From Siphonobacter sp047605205 (GTDB taxonomy: Bacteria; Bacteroidota; Bacteroidia; Cytophagales; Spirosomataceae), in assembly GCA_047605205.1 (NCBI GenBank), contig JASGGE010000001.1, forward strand, positions 78,352-142,351: DNA of 64,000 nt. The letters run 5' to 3'. Positions within the stretch are counted from its first letter, which is position 1. Each line of letters begins with the position of its first letter. Below are positions 9,972 through 18,857 of the stretch, one piece after another. The notes under the pieces were generated by a model. It did not search any database, had not been told where the DNA came from, and saw only the letters and a list, made by a program, of their open reading frames with translations. The translations under genes were made by a program, and so were the position numbers.

Positions 9972-11567
9972 ATGAAAAAAATTATTTTCTATATAATGCT
10001 TTTGATAGCTGGGGGGGGAATCTTCAGCTGTAGTAAGTCCCGACTGGAACTAACCAGTTTAAGTAGTTATGATTACGATACCTATTTTAATTCAGCAGAT
10101 GGACTAAATCAGGCCGTGATTGCTACCTACGCTACGTTATTACACAATGGCTTATGGTCTCGGGAGTATTACTTTATCTTTGATTTGTTGGGGTACGAAG
10201 CCAAAAAAACCACTAATATGCAGGGAGACATGGCTCAATTGGCAGATTATTCGTTTGGAACCAGTCAGACGCAGATTGGGCAACTCTGGAACAGCCTATA
10301 TCGGATGATTTTTAGAGCAAATGTGGTGATTGACCGGGCGACTGTCTGGAATCCAAGTTCCACAACCGACCAGGAAAAAGCCAAACAATACATTGCTGAA
10401 GCCCGTTTCTTGCGTTCCTATGCCTATTTCAACATCGTTAATTTGTGGGGGCGAGCTCCGCTCTATACTTCCTACGACAGTACAGTAGCGAATAATTACC
10501 CTTCACGTGCTTCCGTAGAATCCATTTGGAGTTTCATTGAAAACGACTTGACGCAGGCCGCGGCTGATCTGCCCGTTTCATACGATGCTGCCACTGGTTT
10601 GGGCCGGGCTACGCAAGGTGCTGCCCTTGCTTTATTAGGAAAGTCATACCTATATCAGAAGAAATGGGCACAGGCACAGGCTACCCTTAGCCAATTAACA
10701 GCAGCCCCCTATGCGTATGCCCTGGATACCAATTACGACAATCTCTTCAGTAGTACGAACCAAAGTAGTGCGGAAAATATCTTCCAGGTGATGAATGCCG
10801 CCTGGACGGATTGGGGCATTGGGAACCAATACTATGTGTTTGGTGGGCAGGAAACCTGGGGAGGCAAAGCAACGCACTCCGACAGGGCTCAGGAATATGG
10901 ATTTAAAGACTGGTTTAACGTCTATATTCCTACTACCACTGTGAACTCCTTTACCTATACGAATCCGAATACAGGGGTTACATACACGGACCCAAGAGCG
11001 GCTTTTACCTTTTATGGAAATAAAGCTAGCGGCGGAGATACCTTATACTGTGAAAACTGTACGGGAGGGAAGATATCTTTCCCATTCAATGAAGCTGATC
11101 CGCAAGGATATTACGTTTGGCGGAAGTATGAATATTATGAGGACGTAGCTTCGTATGGTGGGCCGCAAAGTTCTATTAATGGACAAGTGATTCGTTACGC
11201 GGATGTGCTGTTGATGCTGGCTGAAGCCTATATCCAGCAGGGAGATACAGGTTCAATACCATTGGGTTTGATCAATCAGGTGCGTAGCCGCTCAGGAGCT
11301 TTTACGTATACTTCTTTAGGAGATCAAACCAATGCCATGACCATTCTTGGCAGGGAACGACAACTGGAATTATGCGGGGAACAGTCGCGGTATTTTGATC
11401 TTATTCGATGGGGGATTGCCAAAGAAACGATCAATGCTCAGCGAGCGATTGAACCCGGCGACGGAAAGCAGCCATTTTTAGACAAAAATGTGTTATTTCC
11501 CATTCCGGATGTCGAAAAAAATTACAACCCGAACGTTGCCCGTGATATTGCCAATGGGTGGAACTAA
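9972..11567 (+). CDS. RagB/SusD-family nutrient-binding lipoprotein
   Basis: This 531-residue protein has a lipoprotein signal peptide with lipobox GIFSC and acylated cysteine at residue 20. Typical SusD features follow: an early FNSADGLNQAVIATYATL helix, tetratricopeptide-like helices with EKAKQYIAEARFLRSYAYFN at about 135-155, the KWAQAQATLSQL repeat, and a C-terminal RYADVLLMLAEAYIQQGD followed by RERQLELCGEQSRYFDLIRWG. It ends with the usual FPIPDVEKNYNP phrase. SusD proteins sit as a lid on their SusC partner and hand over the ligand. The gene directly follows the SusC gene and is followed by a strong hairpin terminator. The ligand is unknown. Confidence 0.95.
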   Translation: MKKIIFYIMLLIAGGGIFSCSKSRLELTSLSSYDYDTYFNSADGLNQAVIATYATLLHNGLWSREYYFIFDLLGYEAKKTTNMQGDMAQLADYSFGTSQTQIGQLWNSLYRMIFRANVVIDRATVWNPSSTTDQEKAKQYIAEARFLRSYAYFNIVNLWGRAPLYTSYDSTVANNYPSRASVESIWSFIENDLTQAAADLPVSYDAATGLGRATQGAALALLGKSYLYQKKWAQAQATLSQLTAAPYAYALDTNYDNLFSSTNQSSAENIFQVMNAAWTDWGIGNQYYVFGGQETWGGKATHSDRAQEYGFKDWFNVYIPTTTVNSFTYTNPNTGVTYTDPRAAFTFYGNKASGGDTLYCENCTGGKISFPFNEADPQGYYVWRKYEYYEDVASYGGPQSSINGQVIRYADVLLMLAEAYIQQGDTGSIPLGLINQVRSRSGAFTYTSLGDQTNAMTILGRERQLELCGEQSRYFDLIRWGIAKETINAQRAIEPGDGKQPFLDKNVLFPIPDVEKNYNPNVARDIANGWN

Positions 11568-11582
11568 GGATTGATTCAGATT

Positions 11583-11620
11583 ACAAGAGGGGTCAATGAT
11601 CGACCCCTCTTGTCTTTGTC
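11583..11620 (+). terminator. Hairpin terminator after the SusC/SusD operon
   Basis: A perfect 12-bp stem (acaagaggggtc at 11583-11594, pairing with 11602-11613) has a 7-nt loop and a short T-rich tail. It lies 15 nt after the SusD stop, between two converging genes, and may work in both directions. Confidence 0.75.
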
Positions 11621-11682
11621 TATATCCTAAAAAAATGAGTAGGGGAATGGGTTGCTATGGCTGGTTATTAAATGGATGCTTG

Positions 11683-12861
11683 CTAGTTGATTTCGAGTAT
11701 GGCTTTGGCAAGTTGAATCATGCGTTCACTGCCCGTATGTTTACCTGGTTCATCTGAAAGTTTAACAACGTCCGTCCAGCGGTTATGATGGGTAAGAGCC
11801 TGAGTCATCTTCATGACAATGTTCATTGGCTTTGGGCCAACGTCGTTGGTTAGGCTCGTGCCAATACCAAAAGACATCCCAATCCGCCCCCGGCAGTGTT
11901 CAACAATCCGAGCCACCTTATCCAGATTGAGGCCGTCCGAAAAAATAATGGTTTTACTTAAAGGATCAATTCCCATTTCCTGATAATGCTCAATCACACG
12001 GTCGGCAAACAAAAGTGGGTCGCCGCTGTCATGTCGTACACCATCAAAAAGCTTGGATAACATTTTGTCAAATTGCTGAAAGAAAACTTCGCTGGTATAG
12101 GTGTCGGATAAAGCAATACCCAAATCACCGCGGTATACCTGTGCCCAGTGTTCCAGCCCTAGTGCATTCGCCATCGTAAAACCATAGCGGGCAGCATGAA
12201 ACATAAACCACTCGTGAGCGTGCGTGCCAATGGGCTTGGTTTGAAAAAGCATAGCCATATGCACATTACTAGTGCCTACAAAAGAGCCCGAGCCATATTG
12301 CTGTAAGGTTTGAACCACCAGGCGATGTACCGGGTAAGAATGACGGCGGCGGGTGCCAAATTCCGCCACAGTGACCCCCAGATTTCGGTACCCTTCAATC
12401 TTATTTTTAGTGTTTTCAACAATGGCTTCATTACTAATCCGGGCGGGGTGAACCAGATTGTAATACAGTTCAGAAATAAGTGATAACAGGGGAACTTCCC
12501 AAAGAATGGTGCGGTACCAGAGGCCTTCAACGTGTACTTCCAGGTGCTCGCCGGATTGTTCGATGTGTACTTCTTTAGGATTATATCGATAGCCTTCCAG
12601 AAAATCCAGATAAACGGGGTCTAGGTAAGGGCAGGTGAGCCGTAAAAACTGCTTTTCTGATACACTCAATGCAAGAGCTGACAGATGATCTACCGCTTCA
12701 CGCAGGGCAGCGGCGAAACCAGGCGGAAACGCATGTTGTCCACGATTAATAAAGGCATACCGGGCTTTGGCATTGGGGAATAAACGAATGACGCATTGCT
12801 GCATCGTTAATTTGTAGAAATCATTGTCAAGCAAAGAAGGCAAAATAGAGTGCATAGGCAA
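11683..12861 (-). CDS. pncB: Nicotinate phosphoribosyltransferase
   Basis: This 392-residue enzyme condenses nicotinate with PRPP, coupled to ATP hydrolysis, to give nicotinate mononucleotide in the Preiss-Handler/NAD salvage route. It matches the family in length and in motif order: an N-terminal LLDNDFYKLTMQQ block, the GTRRRHSYPV loop at 169-178, GTSNVHMA, the histidine-rich GTHAHEWFMFHAA stretch where the family's phosphorylated histidine is expected, VRHDSGDP, IIFSDGLN and the phosphate-binding FGIGTSLTND near 325-335. A second ATG lies two codons downstream (MHSILPS) and could equally be the start. The gene is convergent with the SusC/SusD operon and seems to stand alone. Confidence 0.93.
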   Translation of the reverse strand: MPMHSILPSLLDNDFYKLTMQQCVIRLFPNAKARYAFINRGQHAFPPGFAAALREAVDHLSALALSVSEKQFLRLTCPYLDPVYLDFLEGYRYNPKEVHIEQSGEHLEVHVEGLWYRTILWEVPLLSLISELYYNLVHPARISNEAIVENTKNKIEGYRNLGVTVAEFGTRRRHSYPVHRLVVQTLQQYGSGSFVGTSNVHMAMLFQTKPIGTHAHEWFMFHAARYGFTMANALGLEHWAQVYRGDLGIALSDTYTSEVFFQQFDKMLSKLFDGVRHDSGDPLLFADRVIEHYQEMGIDPLSKTIIFSDGLNLDKVARIVEHCRGRIGMSFGIGTSLTNDVGPKPMNIVMKMTQALTHHNRWTDVVKLSDEPGKHTGSERMIQLAKAILEIN

Positions 12862-13122
12862 GAGTCGAAATAAAGTATCGCTATATAAAAATTATTCCGT
12901 CAGATAGTGTTTCAAAAGAAGCTATCAAAATTGATTGTTGAACGGGTAAATTAGTACTATGTCAGCTTAAAAATTATACACCGCCCAGGTACGTGATTAA
13001 AAAATATTCCACCTGAAATATTGGTAAATTCGCTAGGAGCCGATGGCATTGAAATTAAAGTAATACTTTAAGAGTATGGCCTAATAAAAAAACCGTGAAT
13101 AAAGTAGTTCACGGTTTTTTTA
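12862..13122. other. Intergenic region between helicase and pncB
   Basis: No ORF is supported in this 261-base gap. It should hold the pncB promoter and carries the helicase terminator at its right end. Confidence 0.4.
13085..13122 (-). terminator. Intrinsic terminator of the helicase gene
   Basis: A stem of about 15 bp (aaaaaaccgtgaa pairing with ttcacggtttttt, 8-nt loop) directly abuts the TAA of the minus-strand helicase gene. Read on the minus strand, it ends in a run of T residues, the classical intrinsic terminator form. Confidence 0.85.
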
Positions 13123-15009
13123 TTAATCAACTAAAAATTCCCAGGCACTTTGATAAGCCTGAAGTGCTTCGGCATATCCTATAAAATTCAGGTAAAAACC
13201 ATGTCCGGAAAGGGTAGCACTATCTCCAATCACAATCAGTTTCTTACGAGCTCGCGTCATGGCGACGTTCATCCGGCGGATGTCGGATAAAAAACCAATT
13301 TCTCCTTCCTGATTACTTCGAGTCAGACTAATGTAAACAATATCCCGCTCCTGTCCCTGAAAACTGTCAATGGTATTCACCGAAATGAAGGGTGCCCAGG
13401 CCTGAAGATCAGGGCTATGTTCCAGGAGTTCTTTCAAAATACTGATTTGCTCCTTATAGGGTGAAATAACGGCAACGCTGGGGAAGTCAACCTGTTTTTG
13501 AGCGAGTTGCTGGCCTAGTTGAGTAAGGTGCTTGATCAGGAAAGCGGCTTCTTCGGGGTTAGTAGAGCTCGTCCCGACCAGTTTTTCTTCAAAGCCACAT
13601 CCTGCGGTGTCTACAAAGGTTAAGGGCAGATCTTCGGGGAATAACCGTTGACTGGCCACGCCAGGATAAGCCATTAGTGCATTATGATAGAAAACTTCCG
13701 ACGAATAACCCATAATCTGCTCATTCATCCGGTATTGTTCCTGAAGGAGCACAACGGCTTCGGGGTGATATTCAACGCATTTTTCAAGTAAGGTCGTTTG
13801 TAAAGCCATTGCTTCAGCAGACTTTACCGTTGGTGGTAGCTGGCAATGGTCGCCCGCCAGAATCACGCGTTTGGCTTTCAGGATGGGAATCCAGCAGGCG
13901 GGTTCCAGAGCCTGGCCAGCTTCATCAATAACGACAGTCTGGTAAGAAAGTGAGCGAACCGAATAATGATTTGATCCCACCAGAGTAGCCGTAATCACCT
14001 GAGCCTTTGTTTCCAGATCCTCCAGAATATACTGCTCAAGCTGATCTACTTCTTTCATAATACGATGAGCTTCTTCAAACAATGCTTTTCGCTGATCTCG
14101 TTCGGCTTTTCCAAACTGCCTTTTGTATTTGTGGGCCATACTTTTAAATTCCTGAGCCCGTTTTTTCAGCGTTTTGACTTCCTTCATCAGTCGATGTTCT
14201 GCCATTTGGCTATCGAGAGTCAAGCTCATTAGCCCGGGGGAAACCCGAACCGGATTTCCCACCCGAAGTACATGTAATCCTTCTCCGGCGAGTTTTTCAG
14301 TAAGTAAATCTACCGCAGTATTGCTCGGAGCAACTACCAGAATAGGCCCTGACTCTCGTTTGGCCAATTGCCTGATCGCCTGGACTAATGTAGTTGTTTT
14401 GCCAGTTCCTGGCGGACCGTGTACGATAGCCAGCTCGTTTGCCGTCAGAATTTTTTCGACAGCTGCTTTTTGGAAAGGGTTAAGCTGTGTAAGACCCCTT
14501 ACTTCGAAAGCAGGCTGAAAGGAGGGGATGCCTTGCCCGGTTAGAACATTGATCAGTGGATGGGTTTTTTCAGAAGCTAGCCGATCTGCTGAGGTAAGGG
14601 CAGCCAGCATTTCGTCATAACTGGTATCATCAAAAAGCAGGTCAACACCGAGCTTACCATCTCTTGTCCAGTCGGGCAGCTCGTCTGTGCGTAAGGTTAA
14701 GCGAAGGCGATTCCCGCTTTGATGGGCGATAACGCCCTCGACCCGGTCTTTCTTTGGATCGTGATTAGAGAATAAAGCTGCGGGCATTCCAAAGCGGAAC
14801 TGATGGGGAAGCTCCTGGTGGCGTTCAATTTCTACAGTCAGATAATCACCCCGGCTCATTTCGGTGCCACGTATAGCTATCGGATACCAGGTTAAACCAC
14901 TACTTCGCCGATCTGCTACGGAAACAGATTCCGTTTGCTTTTCATATTGTTGCCGGTCGGTAGCTCGCTCTATTTTTAGAACTTCCAGTAACGCTTTAAA
15001 ATACTCCAT
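13123..15009 (-). CDS. UPF1/IGHMBP2-like superfamily 1B helicase
   Basis: This 628-residue ATP-dependent helicase has an N-terminal OB-like domain (about residues 20-130) and two RecA-like domains. Visible motifs are Walker A GPPGTGKT at 198-205, motif Ia VVAPSNTAVD, Walker B with DEAG at 362-365, motif III AGDHCQLPPTV, motif IV-like LQEQYRMNE, motif V NTIDSFQGQERDIVYISLTRS and motif VI RRMNVAMTRARKKL. This is the SMUBP-2/UPF1 group that unwinds nucleic acid 5' to 3'. The insert between motifs Ia and II (about 275-330) is strongly charged and probably coiled-coil, equivalent to the stalk region of that family. Bacterial members are poorly characterised and are linked to RNA or DNA surveillance by inference. 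The gene is flanked by the phosphatase gene upstream (54-nt gap) and its own terminator. Confidence 0.92.
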   Translation of the reverse strand: MEYFKALLEVLKIERATDRQQYEKQTESVSVADRRSSGLTWYPIAIRGTEMSRGDYLTVEIERHQELPHQFRFGMPAALFSNHDPKKDRVEGVIAHQSGNRLRLTLRTDELPDWTRDGKLGVDLLFDDTSYDEMLAALTSADRLASEKTHPLINVLTGQGIPSFQPAFEVRGLTQLNPFQKAAVEKILTANELAIVHGPPGTGKTTTLVQAIRQLAKRESGPILVVAPSNTAVDLLTEKLAGEGLHVLRVGNPVRVSPGLMSLTLDSQMAEHRLMKEVKTLKKRAQEFKSMAHKYKRQFGKAERDQRKALFEEAHRIMKEVDQLEQYILEDLETKAQVITATLVGSNHYSVRSLSYQTVVIDEAGQALEPACWIPILKAKRVILAGDHCQLPPTVKSAEAMALQTTLLEKCVEYHPEAVVLLQEQYRMNEQIMGYSSEVFYHNALMAYPGVASQRLFPEDLPLTFVDTAGCGFEEKLVGTSSTNPEEAAFLIKHLTQLGQQLAQKQVDFPSVAVISPYKEQISILKELLEHSPDLQAWAPFISVNTIDSFQGQERDIVYISLTRSNQEGEIGFLSDIRRMNVAMTRARKKLIVIGDSATLSGHGFYLNFIGYAEALQAYQSAWEFLVD

Positions 15010-15063
15010 CCGGCAAAGGAAGTAGTTTTAAGGTTACTATTTTCGGTTTCCGGTGTAGAGTTT

Positions 15064-16314
15064 TCAGGGTAATACCCAGCGGTTGACCGAATTATAAGGA
15101 GCTTCCAGGGCAATTTTATAAAACTGAGAAGGCAGTTTGGACAGATCAAGGCTTGCTTTTTCAGCCGTTACGGGTATTTCCCCCATTAACAGATACTGGT
15201 CTTCTTTTCCGGTCTCAAAGTGATTTGTAGTAGTGAGCCAGATTTTTACAGTTCCTTCAGGCTGATAAGCCTTCCAGCCCAGATTAAGGGTATTTCCGAT
15301 TTTTTCGGCGGTAGGCTTTGCAATTGAAATTTTTCCCGTGAAGGGGACGCCGTCGATTTCGAAGGCCTGAATTTTTGGAAAAGTAACGTCCAGATGGCGG
15401 GCAACAGTTGGCATAATGTCAACAATTGCTGGAGTGTCCTGCCGGAAATAGGTATTCAGCTTTTTAGCGTTCGTAACAACCCAGGTACTTCGCTCCCGAT
15501 CAGACTGCCCTCCGTGATTTTTACCGGACTGTAAATCCCGGCCATGATCGGTTGTAACTACCATTAGCCAATCTTCAGCAAACGTTTTCTTACGATACGA
15601 AACAGCTTCCCATAAACGTCCCATCTGAGCATCCATTATTCGAATGGCTTCGTAATAAGGGTCGCTGTCGCCGTAACGGTGGCCCATATCATCGGTGTAT
15701 TCCAGATAAACCCAGGATAAATCCGGGCTTTGGGTTTTGATATACGTACTAGCCTGATTAACAACCGTTTCATCAATTTCGTGCATATATTTTTTGTCTT
15801 CGTCATGCCAGAAATGCAGGGTGTCGAGTTCAAACCCATCTATGTAATAATCCGGTTTAAAATGACCCGTCTGTTCCAGATTATCGCCCAGTAACTTGGT
15901 TCGGTTGTCTAGCCAACTGGAAAAGATGGCCGTTCGTTTTGCGGGATATTGCTCTTTGAAAAAACGGAAGATAGTCCAGTAATGATAATTTGGTGCGGAA
16001 ATATCATTACCCCAAACGTTGTGTTTGTTTACCCAGGTGCCCGTTAATAAGCTATTATACCCCACTGCTGAAATGGTTGGCGTTTGGGTATATGTTTTCT
16101 TTTGCCCACCAACGTAAGCTTGTACAAAGCCGCCCTGTGTGGCGATTTTATCAAGATTTGGAGTACCTGCTTTTTTCAGGGCGTCCGGGGCAATTCCATC
16201 GACAATGACAAATAATACCTTCTTGTTAGCTTTCTGTGCCCAAAGGGGCGAAAGGCTAATGAAGAGAAAAAAAAATGTTTTGACAATATGGATAGAATTA
16301 CGTTGAATCGGCAT
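15064..16314 (-). CDS. Exported alkaline-phosphatase-superfamily phosphodiesterase
   Basis: This 416-residue protein has an N-terminal signal (hydrophobic FFFLFISLSPLWAQ, cleavage probably after the AQ). It shows the metal-binding pattern of type I phosphodiesterase/nucleotide pyrophosphatases: FVIVDGIAPDAL (Asp ligand), a threonine nucleophile in TPTISAVGYNSLLTG, EYTDDMGHRYG (Asp/His ligands), VTTDHGRD and KNHGG (Asp/His/His). Such enzymes hydrolyse phosphate mono- or diesters in the periplasm using two metal ions. The C-terminal about 80 residues form a beta-rich extension (TAEKIGNTLNLGWKAYQ onwards). Substrate specificity cannot be read from the sequence. It stands upstream of the helicase gene on the same strand, but co-transcription is uncertain. 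Confidence 0.88.
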   Translation of the reverse strand: MPIQRNSIHIVKTFFFLFISLSPLWAQKANKKVLFVIVDGIAPDALKKAGTPNLDKIATQGGFVQAYVGGQKKTYTQTPTISAVGYNSLLTGTWVNKHNVWGNDISAPNYHYWTIFRFFKEQYPAKRTAIFSSWLDNRTKLLGDNLEQTGHFKPDYYIDGFELDTLHFWHDEDKKYMHEIDETVVNQASTYIKTQSPDLSWVYLEYTDDMGHRYGDSDPYYEAIRIMDAQMGRLWEAVSYRKKTFAEDWLMVVTTDHGRDLQSGKNHGGQSDRERSTWVVTNAKKLNTYFRQDTPAIVDIMPTVARHLDVTFPKIQAFEIDGVPFTGKISIAKPTAEKIGNTLNLGWKAYQPEGTVKIWLTTTNHFETGKEDQYLLMGEIPVTAEKASLDLSKLPSQFYKIALEAPYNSVNRWVLP

Positions 16315-16493
16315 TGGGCAAAATGAATGATCAGGGTGATAGCATATCAGCAGCTTTCTTTTATTGCGAATATTACGAACTATTTAGGTGGATACAGAAA
16401 GTTAATTTCTAATTTCGACTGGAAGAGAACCAGCGTGGCAGTTAGGTGAATTTTTTAATAGGCGAAACGAGGTTTGAGCCAATGAGCGTATTT

Positions 16494-17678
16494 CTAAGCA
16501 ATTGGTTTTGCTCGTGAAGATGTTTTTCGCTGAGTGAGTGGCTTTTTTTTGCGTCGATTCCACCAGATCAGGAAACCCGTAATGGGTAAGCTCGTACAAA
16601 TAATTCCGCCTACGAAGGTTAGAAACTTTCCTATCGGTCCTAGCCAGGTTCCCATGTGCAAAGACCAATAACCGTTCTCAATCTGCTCATGCCATTGTGC
16701 TTCCTGAGGCTGGGATACCTCCTGACCCGTTACACGATCAACGAAAAAATACTCGGGGCTATCGGCACTTTTCAGGCCAATTCGGTTTGCAACAACAAGG
16801 GTATAGAAGCCGGCAGAATCAATCGTGAAGGTATACAATTGAGCTTGCGATTTATCAGGATATTTGGCAAAGGCTTTGTTAAGGGCATCGCCTAGTGGCG
16901 AAGAGGGCTGGTTACTTTTAAAGCCCGGAAAATTTTTCTGAACGGCTTTATGGTTGCTGTTTCCGCCAAAGGTTGTAAGGGTTAAACTGGCCAGTGGTTC
17001 GAATGCGATAATCAAACCCGTTAAGGTTAATATGATAGCAATAGAAAGGCCGAAGAATCCTACTACATTATGCAGGTCATAATTCAGGCGTTTAAATGAA
17101 GCCTTCCACTTTACTTTAAAGCTGGCGTCGCGGGTAGCTTTTGTCCATTTAACTGGCCACCATAATACCAAACCTGTGATGAGCTCAATCAGGAAAATAA
17201 TGGTTCCAATGTCAACAATCCAGTCGCCCACACCGTGCCAGAGGAGCATAGAGTGCAAGTGAGCCGTGATGAAGAAGAAATGAATGGTTCGGTCTTCCTT
17301 TAGAATTTTTCCGGTGTATGGATCCATGAAGACAAAACTCAGGCCCGTTTTAGGTTCAAAGGAGTTCATCTTCACCGATCGTGCTGGGTCTTTGTACGCA
17401 ACGATGTAACTAGGATTTTTCCGCTTTGGATACGCTTTTTTATAATTAGCAATTAATGTTTCGATGGGTAATTTGGTGGATTTTACTTCTGGAACATAGC
17501 GGGCATCCCGACTGGCAAAGTCGATAATTTCATCACAATACACGATGATGGTACCGGTCAGACATATAAATACCAGTAAAACCCCCGAAATCAAACTCGG
17601 CCAAAGGTGAATCCAGGCGATGGTTTTACTAAGCCAGGTTTTTCCTTTTTTAGGCGGTGGCACTATATCTTTTTTCAT
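16494..17678 (-). CDS. PepSY-associated transmembrane protein (iron-uptake type)
   Basis: This 394-residue inner-membrane protein has four main hydrophobic segments: about residues 30-52 (PSLISGVLLVFICLTGTIIV), 145-170, 195-220 and 340-365. The PepSY/PepSY_TM family signature is visible in IAWIHLWPSLISG, HFFFITAHLHSMLLW, LNYDLHNVVGFFGL and IENGYWSLHMGTWLG, with histidines spaced as in haem-binding or ferric-reductase-like members (PiuB/FsrB-like). It is the last gene of a minus-strand unit, 8 nt after the esterase gene, which itself follows a siderophore receptor. A role in reductive iron release or energy coupling for siderophore uptake is therefore likely, but this is inference from context. 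The C-terminus is strongly basic. Confidence 0.85.
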   Translation of the reverse strand: MKKDIVPPPKKGKTWLSKTIAWIHLWPSLISGVLLVFICLTGTIIVYCDEIIDFASRDARYVPEVKSTKLPIETLIANYKKAYPKRKNPSYIVAYKDPARSVKMNSFEPKTGLSFVFMDPYTGKILKEDRTIHFFFITAHLHSMLLWHGVGDWIVDIGTIIFLIELITGLVLWWPVKWTKATRDASFKVKWKASFKRLNYDLHNVVGFFGLSIAIILTLTGLIIAFEPLASLTLTTFGGNSNHKAVQKNFPGFKSNQPSSPLGDALNKAFAKYPDKSQAQLYTFTIDSAGFYTLVVANRIGLKSADSPEYFFVDRVTGQEVSQPQEAQWHEQIENGYWSLHMGTWLGPIGKFLTFVGGIICTSLPITGFLIWWNRRKKKPLTQRKTSSRAKPIA

Positions 17679-17686
17679 GCTCGATG

Positions 17687-18847
17687 TTAGTTTTTAGAAA
17701 GTAGTTTCTTTAGTTGATTTGCTTTTACAGAGTCTCCCTTTAGCTGATAGGCATCCGCTAATACTTTAATGGCATGCAGACTTTGAGGGTAGTTCTGGTG
17801 GTTCAGTTCAAAAAAGAATAAAGCACTGTCGAGCTTTTTCTCTTTCAGGCAATATTGGCCTATCCAGTCAGTAAGATACTCGGCAGGGAGAATAGCAAAC
17901 CCTAATTGATCGGCGAGTTTTTGATAAGAGGCTGTGTAAAGAGCAGGTTTTAAAGCAAGTTCTTTTACCTGCGATTGATATCCCTCAAAAATAAATTTCA
18001 ATCCATATAGTCCTGAAGCGAGTGGAACGGAGCCATGGTCTTCATCGGCAAAGTACTGAAAATGCCAGCGGAGTTTTTCAGGGGCAGAAGTCCTGAGCAA
18101 TTCAGCCAGTTTTCCGATTGCCCTGGTATGTTCGGTAGTGGTATCTATCGAAGTAAGTTCTTTGTGAGCCAGGCTCAGGTATAAGCTTTTTCCTGCAAAT
18201 TTGTCTAAACGAAACGTTTCAGGAATAGTGTTCAATAACTTTTCATGATCCCACCACATACTAGGATCAATGGCTATATAGGCATTGAATAGTTCAGTAT
18301 GATTAATAAAGGTATTCATAACGGTTAATCCACCGAATGAATGCCCTGTGAAAATGCGGTAACCATTAGTGCGGTAACCTGACTCTATTTTCGGTATGAG
18401 TTCATGGGTCAGGAAGTTAAGAAACGTCTCGCCTCCGCCACTCGTTGGAAAGGAAGCCGATACACCATTTAAAGATTGTATATCGCTATGGGTAGGCGTC
18501 AGGTCATGCGTGCGATCTGTATTTAGAATACCAACAATGATCATTTCAGGCATGCGAGCATAGAGCCCTTTGCTAAGAAACTGCGTTATTCCCGTTAGGG
18601 AATGGAAATGACTGTCTCCATCCAGTAGGTAAATAACCGGATATGTTTGGGTAGGATAATTAGGATTATTGTAATTAGCGGGTAGATGTACCCAATATTC
18701 CCGGTCTTCTCCTAAAATTACAGAGTGCAGCTTTTCTTTTTTACCAATTAGAATATCAACCTGACAGAAGGCTGTAGTATATAAAACCGTACTCAGCAAT
18801 AGTGTGCTGAGTACGGCTCTCCATGAAGTAATGAACGGTTTTATCAT
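17687..18847 (-). CDS. Fes/IroE-like alpha/beta hydrolase, exported
   Basis: The start is placed at the ATG at 18847, which gives a signal peptide (AVLSTLLLSTVLYTTAFCQ) and a 10-nt gap to the receptor gene; an upstream in-frame ATG at 18886 would overlap that gene by 29 nt. The 386-residue product is an esterase-D/Fes-type alpha/beta hydrolase: YPVIYLLDGDSHFHSL strand, nucleophile elbow GHSFGG (FTGHSFGGLTVMN), AYIAIDPSMWWDHE after it, and the late DEDHGSVP with the catalytic histidine. About 80 C-terminal residues look like TPR helices (DSALFFFELNHQNYPQSLHA). In the IroE/Fes group such enzymes cleave ester siderophores. Its position between a siderophore receptor and a PepSY reductase-like protein supports that role. 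Confidence 0.85.
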   Translation of the reverse strand: MIKPFITSWRAVLSTLLLSTVLYTTAFCQVDILIGKKEKLHSVILGEDREYWVHLPANYNNPNYPTQTYPVIYLLDGDSHFHSLTGITQFLSKGLYARMPEMIIVGILNTDRTHDLTPTHSDIQSLNGVSASFPTSGGGETFLNFLTHELIPKIESGYRTNGYRIFTGHSFGGLTVMNTFINHTELFNAYIAIDPSMWWDHEKLLNTIPETFRLDKFAGKSLYLSLAHKELTSIDTTTEHTRAIGKLAELLRTSAPEKLRWHFQYFADEDHGSVPLASGLYGLKFIFEGYQSQVKELALKPALYTASYQKLADQLGFAILPAEYLTDWIGQYCLKEKKLDSALFFFELNHQNYPQSLHAIKVLADAYQLKGDSVKANQLKKLLSKN

Positions 18848-18857
18848 GAAGGGGTTA

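Noticed and set aside
16402..16668. An 88-codon minus-strand ORF at the end of the PepSY gene
   Set aside because: It overlaps the PepSY gene in another frame and its residues do not form a plausible protein.
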